The translations under genes were made by a program, and so were the position numbers. From positions 1 through 42,175 of the IMG/VR virus record IMGVR_UViG_3300025834_000277: DNA of 42,175 nucleotides; one strand, written 5' to 3'. The DNA comes from a virus. Shown piece after piece: positions 1 through 8,084 of this stretch; the stretch's first letter is position 1; every line of letters begins with the position of its first letter. The notes under the pieces were generated by a model. It was not told the origin of the DNA and did no database searches. It was given only the letters and a program-made list of their open reading frames with translations.

Positions 1-480
1 TTATGGATGTTTTCCATCTTCAATATCCAAAATCTGATTCACCTGGCTGCTCACTTCTGCGTATCGGGCGCGGCAGGTGGCAATGGCGCCGGCGACGTCG
101 CGCTCGGTCGCAAACCGGAGGCCTCCACCAGCGGCAACGGTTGTGGTCGAACTCTCAGGTTCGCCGGCAGCGGCTGGCACTGGCTTGTCGCCGGTGCCGT
201 TGAGCATGCTGACAGTCCCAGCGCTAAGGCACTCACGGCTAGAAAGTTTTGTAATGTATGCACGGGCATCTCCTAATTTTTGATTGATTGCAGCCAAAGC
301 AGCCGCATGGGTGGTAGCGGCTTTGTCTTCAAAGCTGCGTTGTTGTTTGGCATCGCTGGCACGGGCCTCGGCTGTCGCCACATCAGCACGCGCCTGCACG
401 CCCAGTTGCCACTTGATGCCAACGGCGCCGCCGGCGGCAAAAATGATCAGCACGATGGCCAGCTTGGCCAGTGCGCTCAT
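1..480 (-). CDS. Rz-like i-spanin (lysis)
   Basis: A 159-residue protein with one hydrophobic N-terminal segment (about residues 5-22, rich in Ala/Ile/Val/Gly) followed by an Ala/Gln/Arg-rich, probably coiled-coil periplasmic domain. This is the layout of phage Rz inner-membrane spanins, which join an Rz1 lipoprotein to fuse inner and outer membranes in the last step of lysis. The start at 480 was chosen because its ATG overlaps the stop of the upstream DUF6527 gene (ATGA) and places the membrane segment at the N terminus. The reading frame stays open upstream to 579, but that part overlaps the neighbour. The stop codon is the first three bases of the window, so the gene is complete. A second gene of Rz1 type is nested in another frame. 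Confidence 0.82.
   Translation of the reverse strand: MSALAKLAIVLIIFAAGGAVGIKWQLGVQARADVATAEARASDAKQQRSFEDKAATTHAAALAAINQKLGDARAYITKLSSRECLSAGTVSMLNGTGDKPVPAAAGEPESSTTTVAAGGGLRFATERDVAGAIATCRARYAEVSSQVNQILDIEDGKHP
51..269 (-). CDS. Rz1-like outer-membrane lipoprotein, nested in Rz
   Basis: A 72-residue protein encoded entirely within the Rz-like gene in a different frame. It begins with a short signal peptide ending in the lipobox L-S-A-C (LALGLSAC, Cys about residue 22). The mature part is very proline-rich, as in Rz1 o-spanins. In the Rz/Rz1 family the lipoprotein crosses the periplasm to pair with Rz. The nested position, lipobox and proline content together make a chance shadow frame unlikely. 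Confidence 0.8.
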   Translation of the reverse strand: MPVHTLQNFLAVSALALGLSACSTAPATSQCQPLPANLRVRPQPLPLVEASGLRPSATSPAPLPPAAPDTQK

Positions 481-821
481 GCTGACTCCCAATCTGGCAG
501 ATCGACCGTCTGGCCAGCCAGCGCATGTGTACAGTCGCCCAGGAACTGGATGCGGCCGTCCGTCACATAGCTGTGGCAAATGTCGGTCACCTTGGCCTGG
601 TTTTCAGGCTTTGGCAAACCGGGGCCCGCCGGCGGCACCCAGTGGTCATACTGGACCAAGACGGATGGCGTGAATGTTGGTTTATCGACACTGCCATTCC
701 ATACCCAGCGTGGTCCTGATCCGGCGCCATGCTGAATGGCGTGGGCTCCATCGCAACCCGGGCACCAGAACATCAGGCCGTTGTCCTCGGTATTGCGCAA
801 GATTGCAGACAGCGCGCTCAT
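477..821 (-). CDS. DUF6527-like small zinc-binding phage protein
   Basis: A 114-residue protein whose N-terminal half carries FWCPGCDGAHAI, a CxxC pair followed by a His, and then a W-x-W-N-G / DKPTFTPSV segment typical of the DUF6527 family found in phage lysis and late regions. The function of the family is not known; a small metal-binding role is inferred from the Cys/His pattern. The start at 821 gives a 4-bp ATGA overlap with the endolysin stop and its own stop overlaps the Rz start, so it is translationally coupled on both sides. An upstream in-frame extension to 917 lies within the endolysin gene and is rejected. Confidence 0.7.
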   Translation of the reverse strand: MSALSAILRNTEDNGLMFWCPGCDGAHAIQHGAGSGPRWVWNGSVDKPTFTPSVLVQYDHWVPPAGPGLPKPENQAKVTDICHSYVTDGRIQFLGDCTHALAGQTVDLPDWESA

Positions 822-1276
822 ACCAGCACCTGAATTCCAAGCTGGGCGCCAGCATCGGTGATGGTGATCACGCGGTTCGATACCTTCTCGGGCGTTCGCG
901 TGCTGATATGCACCCACTGCTTACCCTTGATACCCTCCAGAATCAGTTGGCCAATACCCAAGGATGACACCAGCGGCGCCAGCAGTTTGGCGACCTCATA
1001 AGGTGTGCCGTAGCCAGGCGCCACCACATCGGCCGCATGGCCTTGTGTATGGTCGGAGCTGGTGACCCCGCCCACGGCCATGTTCAGCTTCTGGCAGCGG
1101 TAGCCACTGGTGATGTTGATGGGGGCGCCAAGCTCGACGCGAACGCGCTCCAGCAGCTCGGCCAGTAGCATCATGCGCGGGATCAACTCAGGCGGGGGCG
1201 TGTTATCGATGCCGCGTTCGTGAGCTTTGGTGCTGGCGATGAGTTCGGCGAGGGTGAAGTGAGGTGACAAGTTCAT
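818..1276 (-). CDS. Endolysin, peptidase M15 (D-Ala-D-Ala carboxypeptidase-like)
   Basis: A 152-residue M15_3-type metallopeptidase expected to cleave peptide crosslinks of peptidoglycan during lysis. The family motif S-x-H-x2-G-x-A-x-D is visible at residues 74-83 (SDHTQGHAAD), giving zinc ligands His76 and Asp83, and the third ligand lies in WVHIS (His123). No signal peptide is apparent, which fits export through a holin. The ATG has a good ribosome site (AAGGA, 7 nt upstream). A strong hairpin terminator lies just upstream, between it and the holin-like genes. The gene runs into the DUF6527 and Rz/Rz1 genes with 4-bp overlaps, forming the lysis cassette. Confidence 0.88.
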   Translation of the reverse strand: MNLSPHFTLAELIASTKAHERGIDNTPPPELIPRMMLLAELLERVRVELGAPINITSGYRCQKLNMAVGGVTSSDHTQGHAADVVAPGYGTPYEVAKLLAPLVSSLGIGQLILEGIKGKQWVHISTRTPEKVSNRVITITDAGAQLGIQVLV

Positions 1277-1302
1277 CGGACATCCTTTTGAATTTCAATG
1301 GC

Positions 1303-1329
1303 AATAAAAAACCCGCTCAGAGGCGGGTT
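1303..1329 (-). terminator. Intrinsic terminator between holin-like genes and endolysin
   Basis: Perfect 7-bp inverted repeat AACCCGC (1310-1316) / GCGGGTT (1323-1329) with a 6-nt loop. On the minus strand it is followed by an uninterrupted U-rich run (complement of 1303-1310). It sits inside the lysis cassette, so without antitermination it would lower endolysin and spanin expression relative to upstream genes. Confidence 0.75.
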
Positions 1330-1355
1330 GGTGGTGGGCATTTGGGGTTGCCTGA

Positions 1356-1718
1356 TTACGGGTGGTCGCCCACCCTGCGGGTTTTGTACATGGCGCACCC
1401 TTCTTTCAGTCGGGTCCTAATAATCAGGATGGCAAAGCCCGCCAGCACCGCGATCTCGGCCAGCGTGGGGCGCTCCAGGCGTAGCAGCATCGTTGGGATG
1501 CTGTGCACACCTAAAGCCAGCAGCACCGGTGTGGCCACGGCACCGCCGCCACCCAGGGCCAGCAGCGCCCAGCCCAGCGCCTTGACTGACTGCACCAGGC
1601 GTTCGCAGGTAGTGAGCCCGGCCGCCAGTGGACCGGTTCGCTCCAACTTATTGAGCGCCTCGGCCAGTACGATCAGGCCAGCGACCCAGTGCAAGGTTTG
1701 AATCAGCGCGGCGCTCAT
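1356..1718 (-). CDS. Small membrane protein, holin-associated
   Basis: A 120-residue protein with hydrophobic segments at about residues 5-20, 45-70 (including an LGGGG stretch) and 84-102, and a basic C terminus. I do not recognise a named family. Its 4-bp ATGA overlap with the preceding holin-like gene and its place directly before the M15 endolysin suggest a second holin, an antiholin or another membrane partner in lysis. This is inference from context and topology. Confidence 0.6.
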   Translation of the reverse strand: MSAALIQTLHWVAGLIVLAEALNKLERTGPLAAGLTTCERLVQSVKALGWALLALGGGGAVATPVLLALGVHSIPTMLLRLERPTLAEIAVLAGFAILIIRTRLKEGCAMYKTRRVGDHP

Positions 1719-2119
1719 GTCGGCGCTCCCGGCTGCGGTTGTGGGCCCCGAATCCGCAGGATAGCCGACATGAGCACTTGCTGAGCGCCTCCGCCCACTG
1801 CAAAAGCCACGCCGATTACCAGCGGCTCCGGCAAGTTGGCCATCAGTAAAACTAGCGGCGTGAGGTAGCCCGCTGTCAGGCTCGACGCCACAGCGACAAA
1901 CATCCGGCGTAATGTCGTCCGGATCAGCTCACGCCAGGTGTCACCGGTCGACGGCACGCTGTTAAGCAGGATGATGGCAACAAGTGACCCGAAGAAGCCA
2001 GCAATCAGCAGATCAACACGCAAGCCCAGCGGGATGCCGAGGACAGTGAGTACCGGAAGTGATACGCTGGTCGCCACAAAAGTAGCAGCGGCCAGCGCGG
2101 TGGAGGTAGGTTCAGCCAT
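1715..2119 (-). CDS. Putative holin (multi-spanning)
   Basis: A 134-residue protein with three or four hydrophobic segments (roughly residues 10-30, 34-54, 72-96 and 99-120) and a short Pro/Gln-rich hydrophilic tail, as expected for a phage holin that triggers lysis by permeabilising the inner membrane. No sequence-specific family signature is visible, so the call rests on size, topology and position between the tail-fibre genes and the endolysin. Its start codon overlaps the stop of the upstream fibre-assembly gene (TAATG). Confidence 0.6.
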   Translation of the reverse strand: MAEPTSTALAAATFVATSVSLPVLTVLGIPLGLRVDLLIAGFFGSLVAIILLNSVPSTGDTWRELIRTTLRRMFVAVASSLTAGYLTPLVLLMANLPEPLVIGVAFAVGGGAQQVLMSAILRIRGPQPQPGAPT

Positions 2120-2481
2120 TACAACTGCCCTCTCAGCAATGCGATCTCAGAGTCCACCTGCTCAATGAACGATTTATTGCCGGTCAGAATCGCATCCCGC
2201 AGCCGGCGCGGGGTGATTGATGCCTCAAGCGTTGCTATTTCTGCCCGAATTAAATCTTTGGGATTTGGCGCTACAACAGGCTCCAAAACGGGCCTTGGGA
2301 TGTTCTCAAGAACAAACGCAACCCCATTGAATTTAGCCCGCGTACAAGGGGGAATATCACCGGGTAGGGCATCGACGCAACCCGCCGGAAGCAGGAACAC
2401 CCCCTCTTCAAGCGGAGATTGATCAGCTTCAGTCAGCGATACGAAATAGCCATTGGCATCAAGTTGTGAAACGGTTTTCAT
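2119..2481 (-). CDS. Tail fibre assembly / chaperone-like protein
   Basis: A 120-residue protein immediately downstream of the collar fibre gene. Its N-terminal part (residues 1-60) carries tail-assembly-like features such as the VSLTEADQSP segment. The C-terminal half (residues about 75-118) is helical and charged, with an EIATLEASITPRRLRDAIL segment common in Burkholderiales fibre-adjacent proteins. It likely helps fold or attach the fibre. The assignment rests on position and general resemblance. Ribosome site AGGA lies 7-8 nt before the ATG. Confidence 0.55.
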   Translation of the reverse strand: MKTVSQLDANGYFVSLTEADQSPLEEGVFLLPAGCVDALPGDIPPCTRAKFNGVAFVLENIPRPVLEPVVAPNPKDLIRAEIATLEASITPRRLRDAILTGNKSFIEQVDSEIALLRGQL

Positions 2482-2491
2482 GTGTCAATCC

Positions 2492-3211
2492 TTAGTATTT
2501 GATGATTGCCAGTAAGGCAAGATTTCGCGGGCGGGTTTCCGAGCCGCCGTAGCTTCCAGTACTTGATCCTGCTGTAGCGGATTCACTAGAGCCGCCGCCA
2601 ACAGGTCGCGAATTAGCGCCAGCTAATGCAGATGAACCGTGTGCGTGGGCTTCAACAGAGAAACCCTGGGCGCTACCAAAACCGCGCCCACTGTCTACTC
2701 CACGCCCATCATCCCAACCCCGAATGAACTCACCACGGCCATCAGGGATTGAAAAGGTAGTTGATCCGTCGCCAGCCCCGAAAGTAGTCCCGATGGCTGC
2801 AAAGAGTGCGGCGTAGGTAGAGCGAGAAACCAGCGCACCATTTGCCTTTAGATAACCCGCAGGCGCAGAACTTGAAAAGGCGACATACATCACACTACCG
2901 ATAGGAACGAGGCCCGGCCCAACGAGGCCAGTCAAACCAGTGATGTCACCGTTGAGACCAGCGGCGGCAGCGCCAACCGGAAATCCAGTCGATAACGACC
3001 GTAGGCTAATCCAGCCGATGTTGGCGGCGTTGCGTTGCTTCAGGATCCCAGTGGTGACATCAGCCCATAATCGATAGGCACCAATGGCGCCAGGGTCGGC
3101 TGCCCCCGAATGAAGCGAATCTATGCTATCCAGTGCGGCATTAACAGCCTGCGCCAACGCCAGACCGGAAAGCGTTCCCGTTGTAGGAATTACGATTAAA
3201 TTTTGCGACAT
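2492..3211 (-). CDS. Tail fibre with phage collar domain
   Basis: A 239-residue fibre tip protein. After an N-terminal segment (about 1-95) that would join the tail tip, it has a collar-type domain beginning near VPIGSVMYVAFSSSAPAGYL (residue about 101) and continuing to FSIPDGRGEFIRGWDDGRG (about 155-172). It ends in a His/Gly/Ser-rich region and ETRPRNLALLAIIKY. These are the hallmarks of the phage tail collar family, which forms receptor-binding fibre ends. The ATG lies 1 bp beyond the tail-tip stop and has an AAGGG ribosome site. It carries no copy of the variable repeat found at 31.7 and 32.2 kb, so this fibre is not the target of the retroelement seen here. Confidence 0.85.
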   Translation of the reverse strand: MSQNLIVIPTTGTLSGLALAQAVNAALDSIDSLHSGAADPGAIGAYRLWADVTTGILKQRNAANIGWISLRSLSTGFPVGAAAAGLNGDITGLTGLVGPGLVPIGSVMYVAFSSSAPAGYLKANGALVSRSTYAALFAAIGTTFGAGDGSTTFSIPDGRGEFIRGWDDGRGVDSGRGFGSAQGFSVEAHAHGSSALAGANSRPVGGGSSESATAGSSTGSYGGSETRPRNLALLAIIKY

Positions 3212-3212
3212 G

Positions 3213-6185
3213 TCAGTACCCTTGTGATTTGTAGTTGATGTTTCTGGTTACGCCGATACCGGCGTTGACCACCTGCACAGTGAAGCCGTTGAGCGTCTGG
3301 GCGGACAGGATTACGTCGTCTCCCGCTACCCCATTGAGAATGGTGATCTGAGGCAGTGGCGCAACGTTTGCGCCCGTTCCGCCGTTAAATGCCGGTGTAT
3401 AGAGCACCGTCATGCCGCCGGCGGCCACCTGCATATTCCCCTCCACCATCCGGTCCGGTACATCCACCATGAAGGTGAGCCCTGAAAGGATGGCCGTCAC
3501 CTGCGGGTCGCTGCTGGAAATCAGCACGCGGGCTTTGTAATACTGGGCGTTGTAGGCACCGGGAATGAAGTTATTCCAAGCGCCGTAAATACCATCCGCC
3601 TGGGCCAGTGCAATTTGCGGCTGGGCACTCACCTTGACGCCCAGTGCATCGCCCAGAAAATCAGCAACGCTCAGCACGTCTGACATGGTCAGCATGTTGT
3701 CGTAGATGCTCTGGCCACGCACGGTGTAGCCGATCATGACGTTGCAGGGTGCAACGCGCCCGATATTGACGACGTGACCCGCTGATAGATCGTACTCACC
3801 CGATGGCGCTACACCGCCGTACCAAATGAAGTCTGGCACGGCCAGAATGTTGGCGACAGACAGAATATTGCCAGCGCCGGCCAGGATGATGCTGCCGGCC
3901 TGAATCGCCGCCCCGCCAGAGGTCGTGCCCGGCCAACCGAGCGCAAATTCATCGTAGTTGGCGATGACGTTGCTGGTGAGCGTTCCGCCGGCGAGAACCA
4001 TTGGAGTCGGGGCAGCAGAATAAGCCAGCCCAGAATGGGCCGACACCCAATAAGTATCATCTCCAATCGTCTGAAACTCTGTATTGGGTGTGCGCCCGAG
4101 CACCTGGGCGCCTGCCCATGTCGCCCCTTTGCGCACCTCATATTCCACTGTCCGCACCAGGTCGGGGACGGCATCCCATGAAGCCAGCGTCAACCCAGCA
4201 CGGAACACACTGATCAGGTTCTGCACGTTGGCCAGCGGCTCCAGCAGCGCCGCACCGGTGACGACATAGGGAAAGGCCGCCACCGTGGCAAGCGACTGTT
4301 CTGCGGCACCGTAAATATTGATACTGGTGAATTTGAAGTAGATCGTTTTACCGATCATCGACAGGTCCAGCGGGCCAGACTTGGCGATGGCATTATCCAC
4401 GCGGGCGAACGGATCACCGACCGCATGCGCTGAGCCACTGGTGCCAAAGGCCGAGCGCGTCAGGCCCGACAGCGTGTAGGCCAGGGAACCCGTCAGGGTA
4501 GCCGGACCGTGTGCCAGATATTCCGGGTTCGCACCGCCGATGTAGCACAGGGTGGACAGGTTGGCTGAATCGGTTGCGCTGCCGCTGAGCATTTGGCCGC
4601 CGTTGATGGTGATGGGCAAACTGCCCGCCGCAATCGGCCCGGCCAAAGCGCCGTAACGGGCTCCGCCGTACAGCACACCGCTGTCTTTGTATTGCACGCC
4701 ATCCAGCGATGCCCAAATGCGACAGCCGCCCCAGCTGGCACCCTTGCCAAGCACCGCTGCATAGACCTCCAGGCCCGTGGTGGTTCGTGCGATGGGCGCT
4801 TCAAAAATAAAGGGTGGCAGTACATCGCCAGGCGCTGCGTTGTAGTCATGCTGGAAGCCGGTGCCCGCTTGCGAGGGGTACAGCGCTGCATGGGCTACGC
4901 CTATCAGGAAGTCTTCCGCCACCACTGTCAAGTCGCCGCTGTCGGACTCCCCGATCTCGGTGATGCGCACGGCCAATTTGTTGTAGCCCAAACCGGCATC
5001 CGTCAACGTGACCAGATCCATCGGCTCCAACAGGGCCCGCGTCCAGGGCAAATCGAACTCGTAGGTGTTGCGGATGTACATCGCGCGCTGCAGCAGCAAT
5101 TGGGCTACGGTGCGGGCAATGTCGGCATCGCAGATCCAGTGAGCCGACACAATTTCAGCCGACCGCAGGCCGTAGGCGTCGATATTGGCGCTGTCTTTGG
5201 CCTCTGTAATCTCGACGTTGTAATAGTTCGCCCGGTTGACGAACTCGACCCGAATGTGGTTGTAGGCGTCCGCTTGTGGCTTGCGCTTGACGCGGATAGG
5301 GTCGCCACCTTCGGAGGGTGTGAAGTCGTCATCCGTCAGGTCATACAGTGGCGTGATATTGGGCGTGTAGGTTGCACCGTTGCCACTGATGACGGTGTCA
5401 CCATACGGGATCATCTTCAACTGATTGCCCGACCACACAGCGCCGGTATTGGTGAGGGCGCAGATTTTCGCCACAAACTCACCGGCCTGCATTTGCTCGG
5501 TGAGCGCAGGCGACAGCAAGATGTTGGATGCCAGGCAGTAGGTTGACCAGGCCGCTGTATCCATCTGGCCAGCAGGGAATGACGCCCCATAGCGGGGATT
5601 GGTCAGTACGTCCACCGTGACTAAGGCGGTATTGGCATCGGGGGCGCCGTAGCCGCCGCTGTAGGCCAGTTGCCCAGCGATTTCAAACGAATGGTTTTCA
5701 ATCGAAGCACTGGCACCCAGGTCGTAATCTTGCGCATAAACATGGGCCAAGCCACTGTAGCCGATGGCTTGCGCCGGAAACGAGGAGGAAAGATAGGGCC
5801 AGGTGGCTTGCCCATTCAGCCCAGCCGCGATCGACATGCTGAGTTGCAATGCTGCGGGTGCATCGCCCGAATACAGCTTCTTACCCTTCCAGATACGCGG
5901 AATGGCAGAAATGGGGCCCTCGCATAAGCCCATCATGACGGAGGCTGAATAGGTATAGGTGGTGCTGACTTGCGTCACGCCACCACCACCACCGCCGCCC
6001 TTGCCGCCCGAGGTTTGGCTGCTGGTGTGAGCGTTGGCTTTAAAGTCGCCGTACCAGAGCATATTGCCCGCGATGCGGTTGACACCATAGACCAGAGGGA
6101 TGGTGACGCCATAGGCCGAACTTTGCAGCGTCAGTGCTTCAATGCGTGTTTCGCTGGTCGAAATTGTGCTTGATGATCCACCCAT
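3213..6185 (-). CDS. Tail tip / host-specificity protein (central tail hub)
   Basis: A 990-residue protein that closes the tail tip and likely faces the host surface. The N-terminal 60 residues (IPLVYGVNRIAGNMLWYGDF) are typical of GTA/Rcc-type tail hub proteins, followed by a poly-Gly stretch (about residues 64-70) and then a domain with MGLCEGPISAIPRIWKGKK. The middle (about 280-420) resembles the Phage-tail_3 hub region, and the C terminus has fibronectin-like and beta-rich segments. It follows the DUF2460, DUF2163 and NlpC genes in the standard order of this tail type. The start overlaps the NlpC stop by 1 bp. Confidence 0.85.
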   Translation of the reverse strand: MGGSSSTISTSETRIEALTLQSSAYGVTIPLVYGVNRIAGNMLWYGDFKANAHTSSQTSGGKGGGGGGGVTQVSTTYTYSASVMMGLCEGPISAIPRIWKGKKLYSGDAPAALQLSMSIAAGLNGQATWPYLSSSFPAQAIGYSGLAHVYAQDYDLGASASIENHSFEIAGQLAYSGGYGAPDANTALVTVDVLTNPRYGASFPAGQMDTAAWSTYCLASNILLSPALTEQMQAGEFVAKICALTNTGAVWSGNQLKMIPYGDTVISGNGATYTPNITPLYDLTDDDFTPSEGGDPIRVKRKPQADAYNHIRVEFVNRANYYNVEITEAKDSANIDAYGLRSAEIVSAHWICDADIARTVAQLLLQRAMYIRNTYEFDLPWTRALLEPMDLVTLTDAGLGYNKLAVRITEIGESDSGDLTVVAEDFLIGVAHAALYPSQAGTGFQHDYNAAPGDVLPPFIFEAPIARTTTGLEVYAAVLGKGASWGGCRIWASLDGVQYKDSGVLYGGARYGALAGPIAAGSLPITINGGQMLSGSATDSANLSTLCYIGGANPEYLAHGPATLTGSLAYTLSGLTRSAFGTSGSAHAVGDPFARVDNAIAKSGPLDLSMIGKTIYFKFTSINIYGAAEQSLATVAAFPYVVTGAALLEPLANVQNLISVFRAGLTLASWDAVPDLVRTVEYEVRKGATWAGAQVLGRTPNTEFQTIGDDTYWVSAHSGLAYSAAPTPMVLAGGTLTSNVIANYDEFALGWPGTTSGGAAIQAGSIILAGAGNILSVANILAVPDFIWYGGVAPSGEYDLSAGHVVNIGRVAPCNVMIGYTVRGQSIYDNMLTMSDVLSVADFLGDALGVKVSAQPQIALAQADGIYGAWNNFIPGAYNAQYYKARVLISSSDPQVTAILSGLTFMVDVPDRMVEGNMQVAAGGMTVLYTPAFNGGTGANVAPLPQITILNGVAGDDVILSAQTLNGFTVQVVNAGIGVTRNINYKSQGY

Positions 6186-6619
6186 TACCAGAGACTCCAG
6201 TGTTGCATTTCTCGTCCCTCAAGGGGGTCCTCGGTGGGGCGCGACAAGATCACGCCACGCCCGATATAACTGTGGATAAACAAGCCGTTGCCGGCATAAA
6301 TAGACCCGTGTGAAAAACAGCGGCCAAACTTGAACAAACACACATCACCCTTTTGCAAAGGCGATCCGGCTGGCTGCAGCGTTGCAAACTTCTCCAGCCA
6401 GCCGCTAAAGACTTCCTGGCTATGGTGCAAATGCCAGTCCACTGCATAGGTGCCCGGGTCCACCGGCTGCACCAGCCCGCACGCCTCGTACACCGCGCAC
6501 AGCAGCTGCGCACAGTCCACGCCCACGCCTTTGAGGCGGGCATGGTGGTGGTAAGGCGTTTTGAGCCATGTCGCCGCCTCAATGACGACGGCCTCTCGCT
6601 GGTTTGCTTCGGTGTTCAT
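6185..6619 (-). CDS. Tail-associated NlpC/P60 peptidase
   Basis: A 144-residue cysteine peptidase of the phage NlpC/P60 type, which opens peptidoglycan during DNA entry. The catalytic Cys is in GVDCAQLLC (Cys36) and the catalytic His in FSHGSIY (His104), with the expected spacing. It overlaps the DUF2163 gene by 4 bp and directly precedes the large tail-tip gene, the usual neighbourhood of this family. Confidence 0.88.
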   Translation of the reverse strand: MNTEANQREAVVIEAATWLKTPYHHHARLKGVGVDCAQLLCAVYEACGLVQPVDPGTYAVDWHLHHSQEVFSGWLEKFATLQPAGSPLQKGDVCLFKFGRCFSHGSIYAGNGLFIHSYIGRGVILSRPTEDPLEGREMQHWSLW

Positions 6620-7488
6620 GAAATAGTCTCAGGTGCTGGCACGTAGGGGTGGCCCCTGAAGCGTGCGACATTGCCAAACTTGCCGCTGCAGGTGCCTTGT
6701 GTTTTGTCGCAGCCGGGGTAGACGGCAAACGTGTCGCCGGCCGCCACGGCGCTGGGCCAGGGCTGGATGGTGGTAATGGCGCCCGCACCAAACGCCTTGA
6801 TCGTGCGGCCAACGCCGGCATTGGCGCCCGTGACGCCAACCGCAAAGCCCAGGGCGAACCAGCCGGCGGCCTGCCCTGCCGCACTGTTGAATGTGGTCTT
6901 GGGCGCATCGGTGGCGCTGATCGCAGTGAGCGCTACCCCGTAGGCGGCCTTGGACAATCCACAGGCGCCATCAAACAGGGTGTTGCCGCAGCCCGGCTGG
7001 TACACATTGCGCGGCACCATGACATTGAGAAGCTCGCTGTCGCTGTTAACAGTAATGCTGGCCTCATAGCGCGAGGCCTGCGTGTCGCTGATACGGCCTT
7101 GAAACAATGGCAATACACCAATCCAGGCTGCGCCCGGTGCCGAGGTGAAGGCCCGATCCAGCGCGAGCCGCGCCCCATCAAAGCCACCGGCGGCAATAAA
7201 TTGCAGCAAGGGGATGCCGTTAATCAACACAGTGGCATCCGCCGCGAGCGTCACGCCCAGTGAGTCCACGGAGATGCCCACTGCCAGCTTGGTGTTGCCG
7301 CGCTTGATGACTGGGCCGAGGTTGAAGGTATTGCCATTGACCATCACCGCCATGTCGGCCGAGGTGTAGCGAATGACCGCCCCGCCCGACAGCGTGATGG
7401 TGAACAGGTCAACCATGTAGGTTTGCGTTGCGCTGTTGAGGAAGGCGGCCAGCGCACCCACGTTGCTCTCCCACGATGCGGCCCTCAT
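6616..7488 (-). CDS. DUF2163 tail tip protein
   Basis: A 290-residue protein of the DUF2163 / phage BR0599-type family, a distal tail component in GTA-like siphovirus tails. The C-terminal part has the typical pattern of conserved Cys residues (CGNTLFDGACGLSKAAYG and YPGCDKTQGTCSGKFGN) and ends in RFRGHPYVPAPETI. The start at 7488 gives a 4-bp overlap with the DUF2460 stop; the upstream in-frame extension overlaps that gene and is rejected. Confidence 0.85.
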   Translation of the reverse strand: MRAASWESNVGALAAFLNSATQTYMVDLFTITLSGGAVIRYTSADMAVMVNGNTFNLGPVIKRGNTKLAVGISVDSLGVTLAADATVLINGIPLLQFIAAGGFDGARLALDRAFTSAPGAAWIGVLPLFQGRISDTQASRYEASITVNSDSELLNVMVPRNVYQPGCGNTLFDGACGLSKAAYGVALTAISATDAPKTTFNSAAGQAAGWFALGFAVGVTGANAGVGRTIKAFGAGAITTIQPWPSAVAAGDTFAVYPGCDKTQGTCSGKFGNVARFRGHPYVPAPETIS

Positions 7489-8084
7489 GGTTTCGCCGTA
7501 ATCAGTTCGAGCGTCTTCAGCGCCCACAGGTTGTTCATGAACTTGTTGAACTCTGCCGTGTCCTGCGCAAAACAGATACGGCGGTAATAGGTGCCGGTCC
7601 ACGTCACCGCCGCCCCGGCGCCGGGGGCAGCTACGAACGTCAACAACCCGGCGTCACTCATGGTGTAGTTCATGGTGATTGTTTGCAGCACGCCGTCGAG
7701 GTAAACCAGTGGCGCACTGTTTACGTCAAAAACGGGCTCTACAAAGCCGCCAAAGGTACGCACCAACTGAAACAGCCGGTTCGAACCATCCCCCGGGCCC
7801 AAAGACTGCGCCGTCACCGCGCAATCGTCGGGGTCAGTGAACAGGAATGAATCGAAACTGCCGCGGCGGGCATTGAAAAAACCGACCAGGGCGGTGAACT
7901 CTGCAAAGCCGGTCGTTTGCCGAAGCACCTCGTAAGACAGCTTGTACTTGTAGAGCGGATAGCTGGCATTGGCACTGCGGAAATCACGCTGGCTGACGGA
8001 TGGTTTGTGCGTTGTGCTCCAGACTGGCGTGCGTGAAACTTCTGCTTTCAGGCCGGGGAAGCTGGGGAAAATAGCATTGCTCAT
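7485..8084 (-). CDS. DUF2460 distal tail protein
   Basis: A 199-residue protein of the DUF2460 family. It starts with the FPSFPGLKAEVSRTPVWST segment and has FFNARRGSFDSFLFTDPDD near residue 70, both typical of the family. Homologues form the distal tail ring in GTA-like tails. It shares its start base with the tape-measure stop and is followed by DUF2163, NlpC and tail-tip genes in canonical order. Confidence 0.87.
   Translation of the reverse strand: MSNAIFPSFPGLKAEVSRTPVWSTTHKPSVSQRDFRSANASYPLYKYKLSYEVLRQTTGFAEFTALVGFFNARRGSFDSFLFTDPDDCAVTAQSLGPGDGSNRLFQLVRTFGGFVEPVFDVNSAPLVYLDGVLQTITMNYTMSDAGLLTFVAAPGAGAAVTWTGTYYRRICFAQDTAEFNKFMNNLWALKTLELITAKP

Noticed and set aside
2492-3211. Collar fibre as a DGR target
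   Set aside because: No segment resembling the template or its 3' conserved end is present in its C-terminal coding region.
4593-5546. Long plus-strand open frame of 317 codons opposite the tail-tip gene
   Set aside because: It is antisense to a clear structural gene, has repetitive Arg/Gly/Val/Gln composition and no supporting context.
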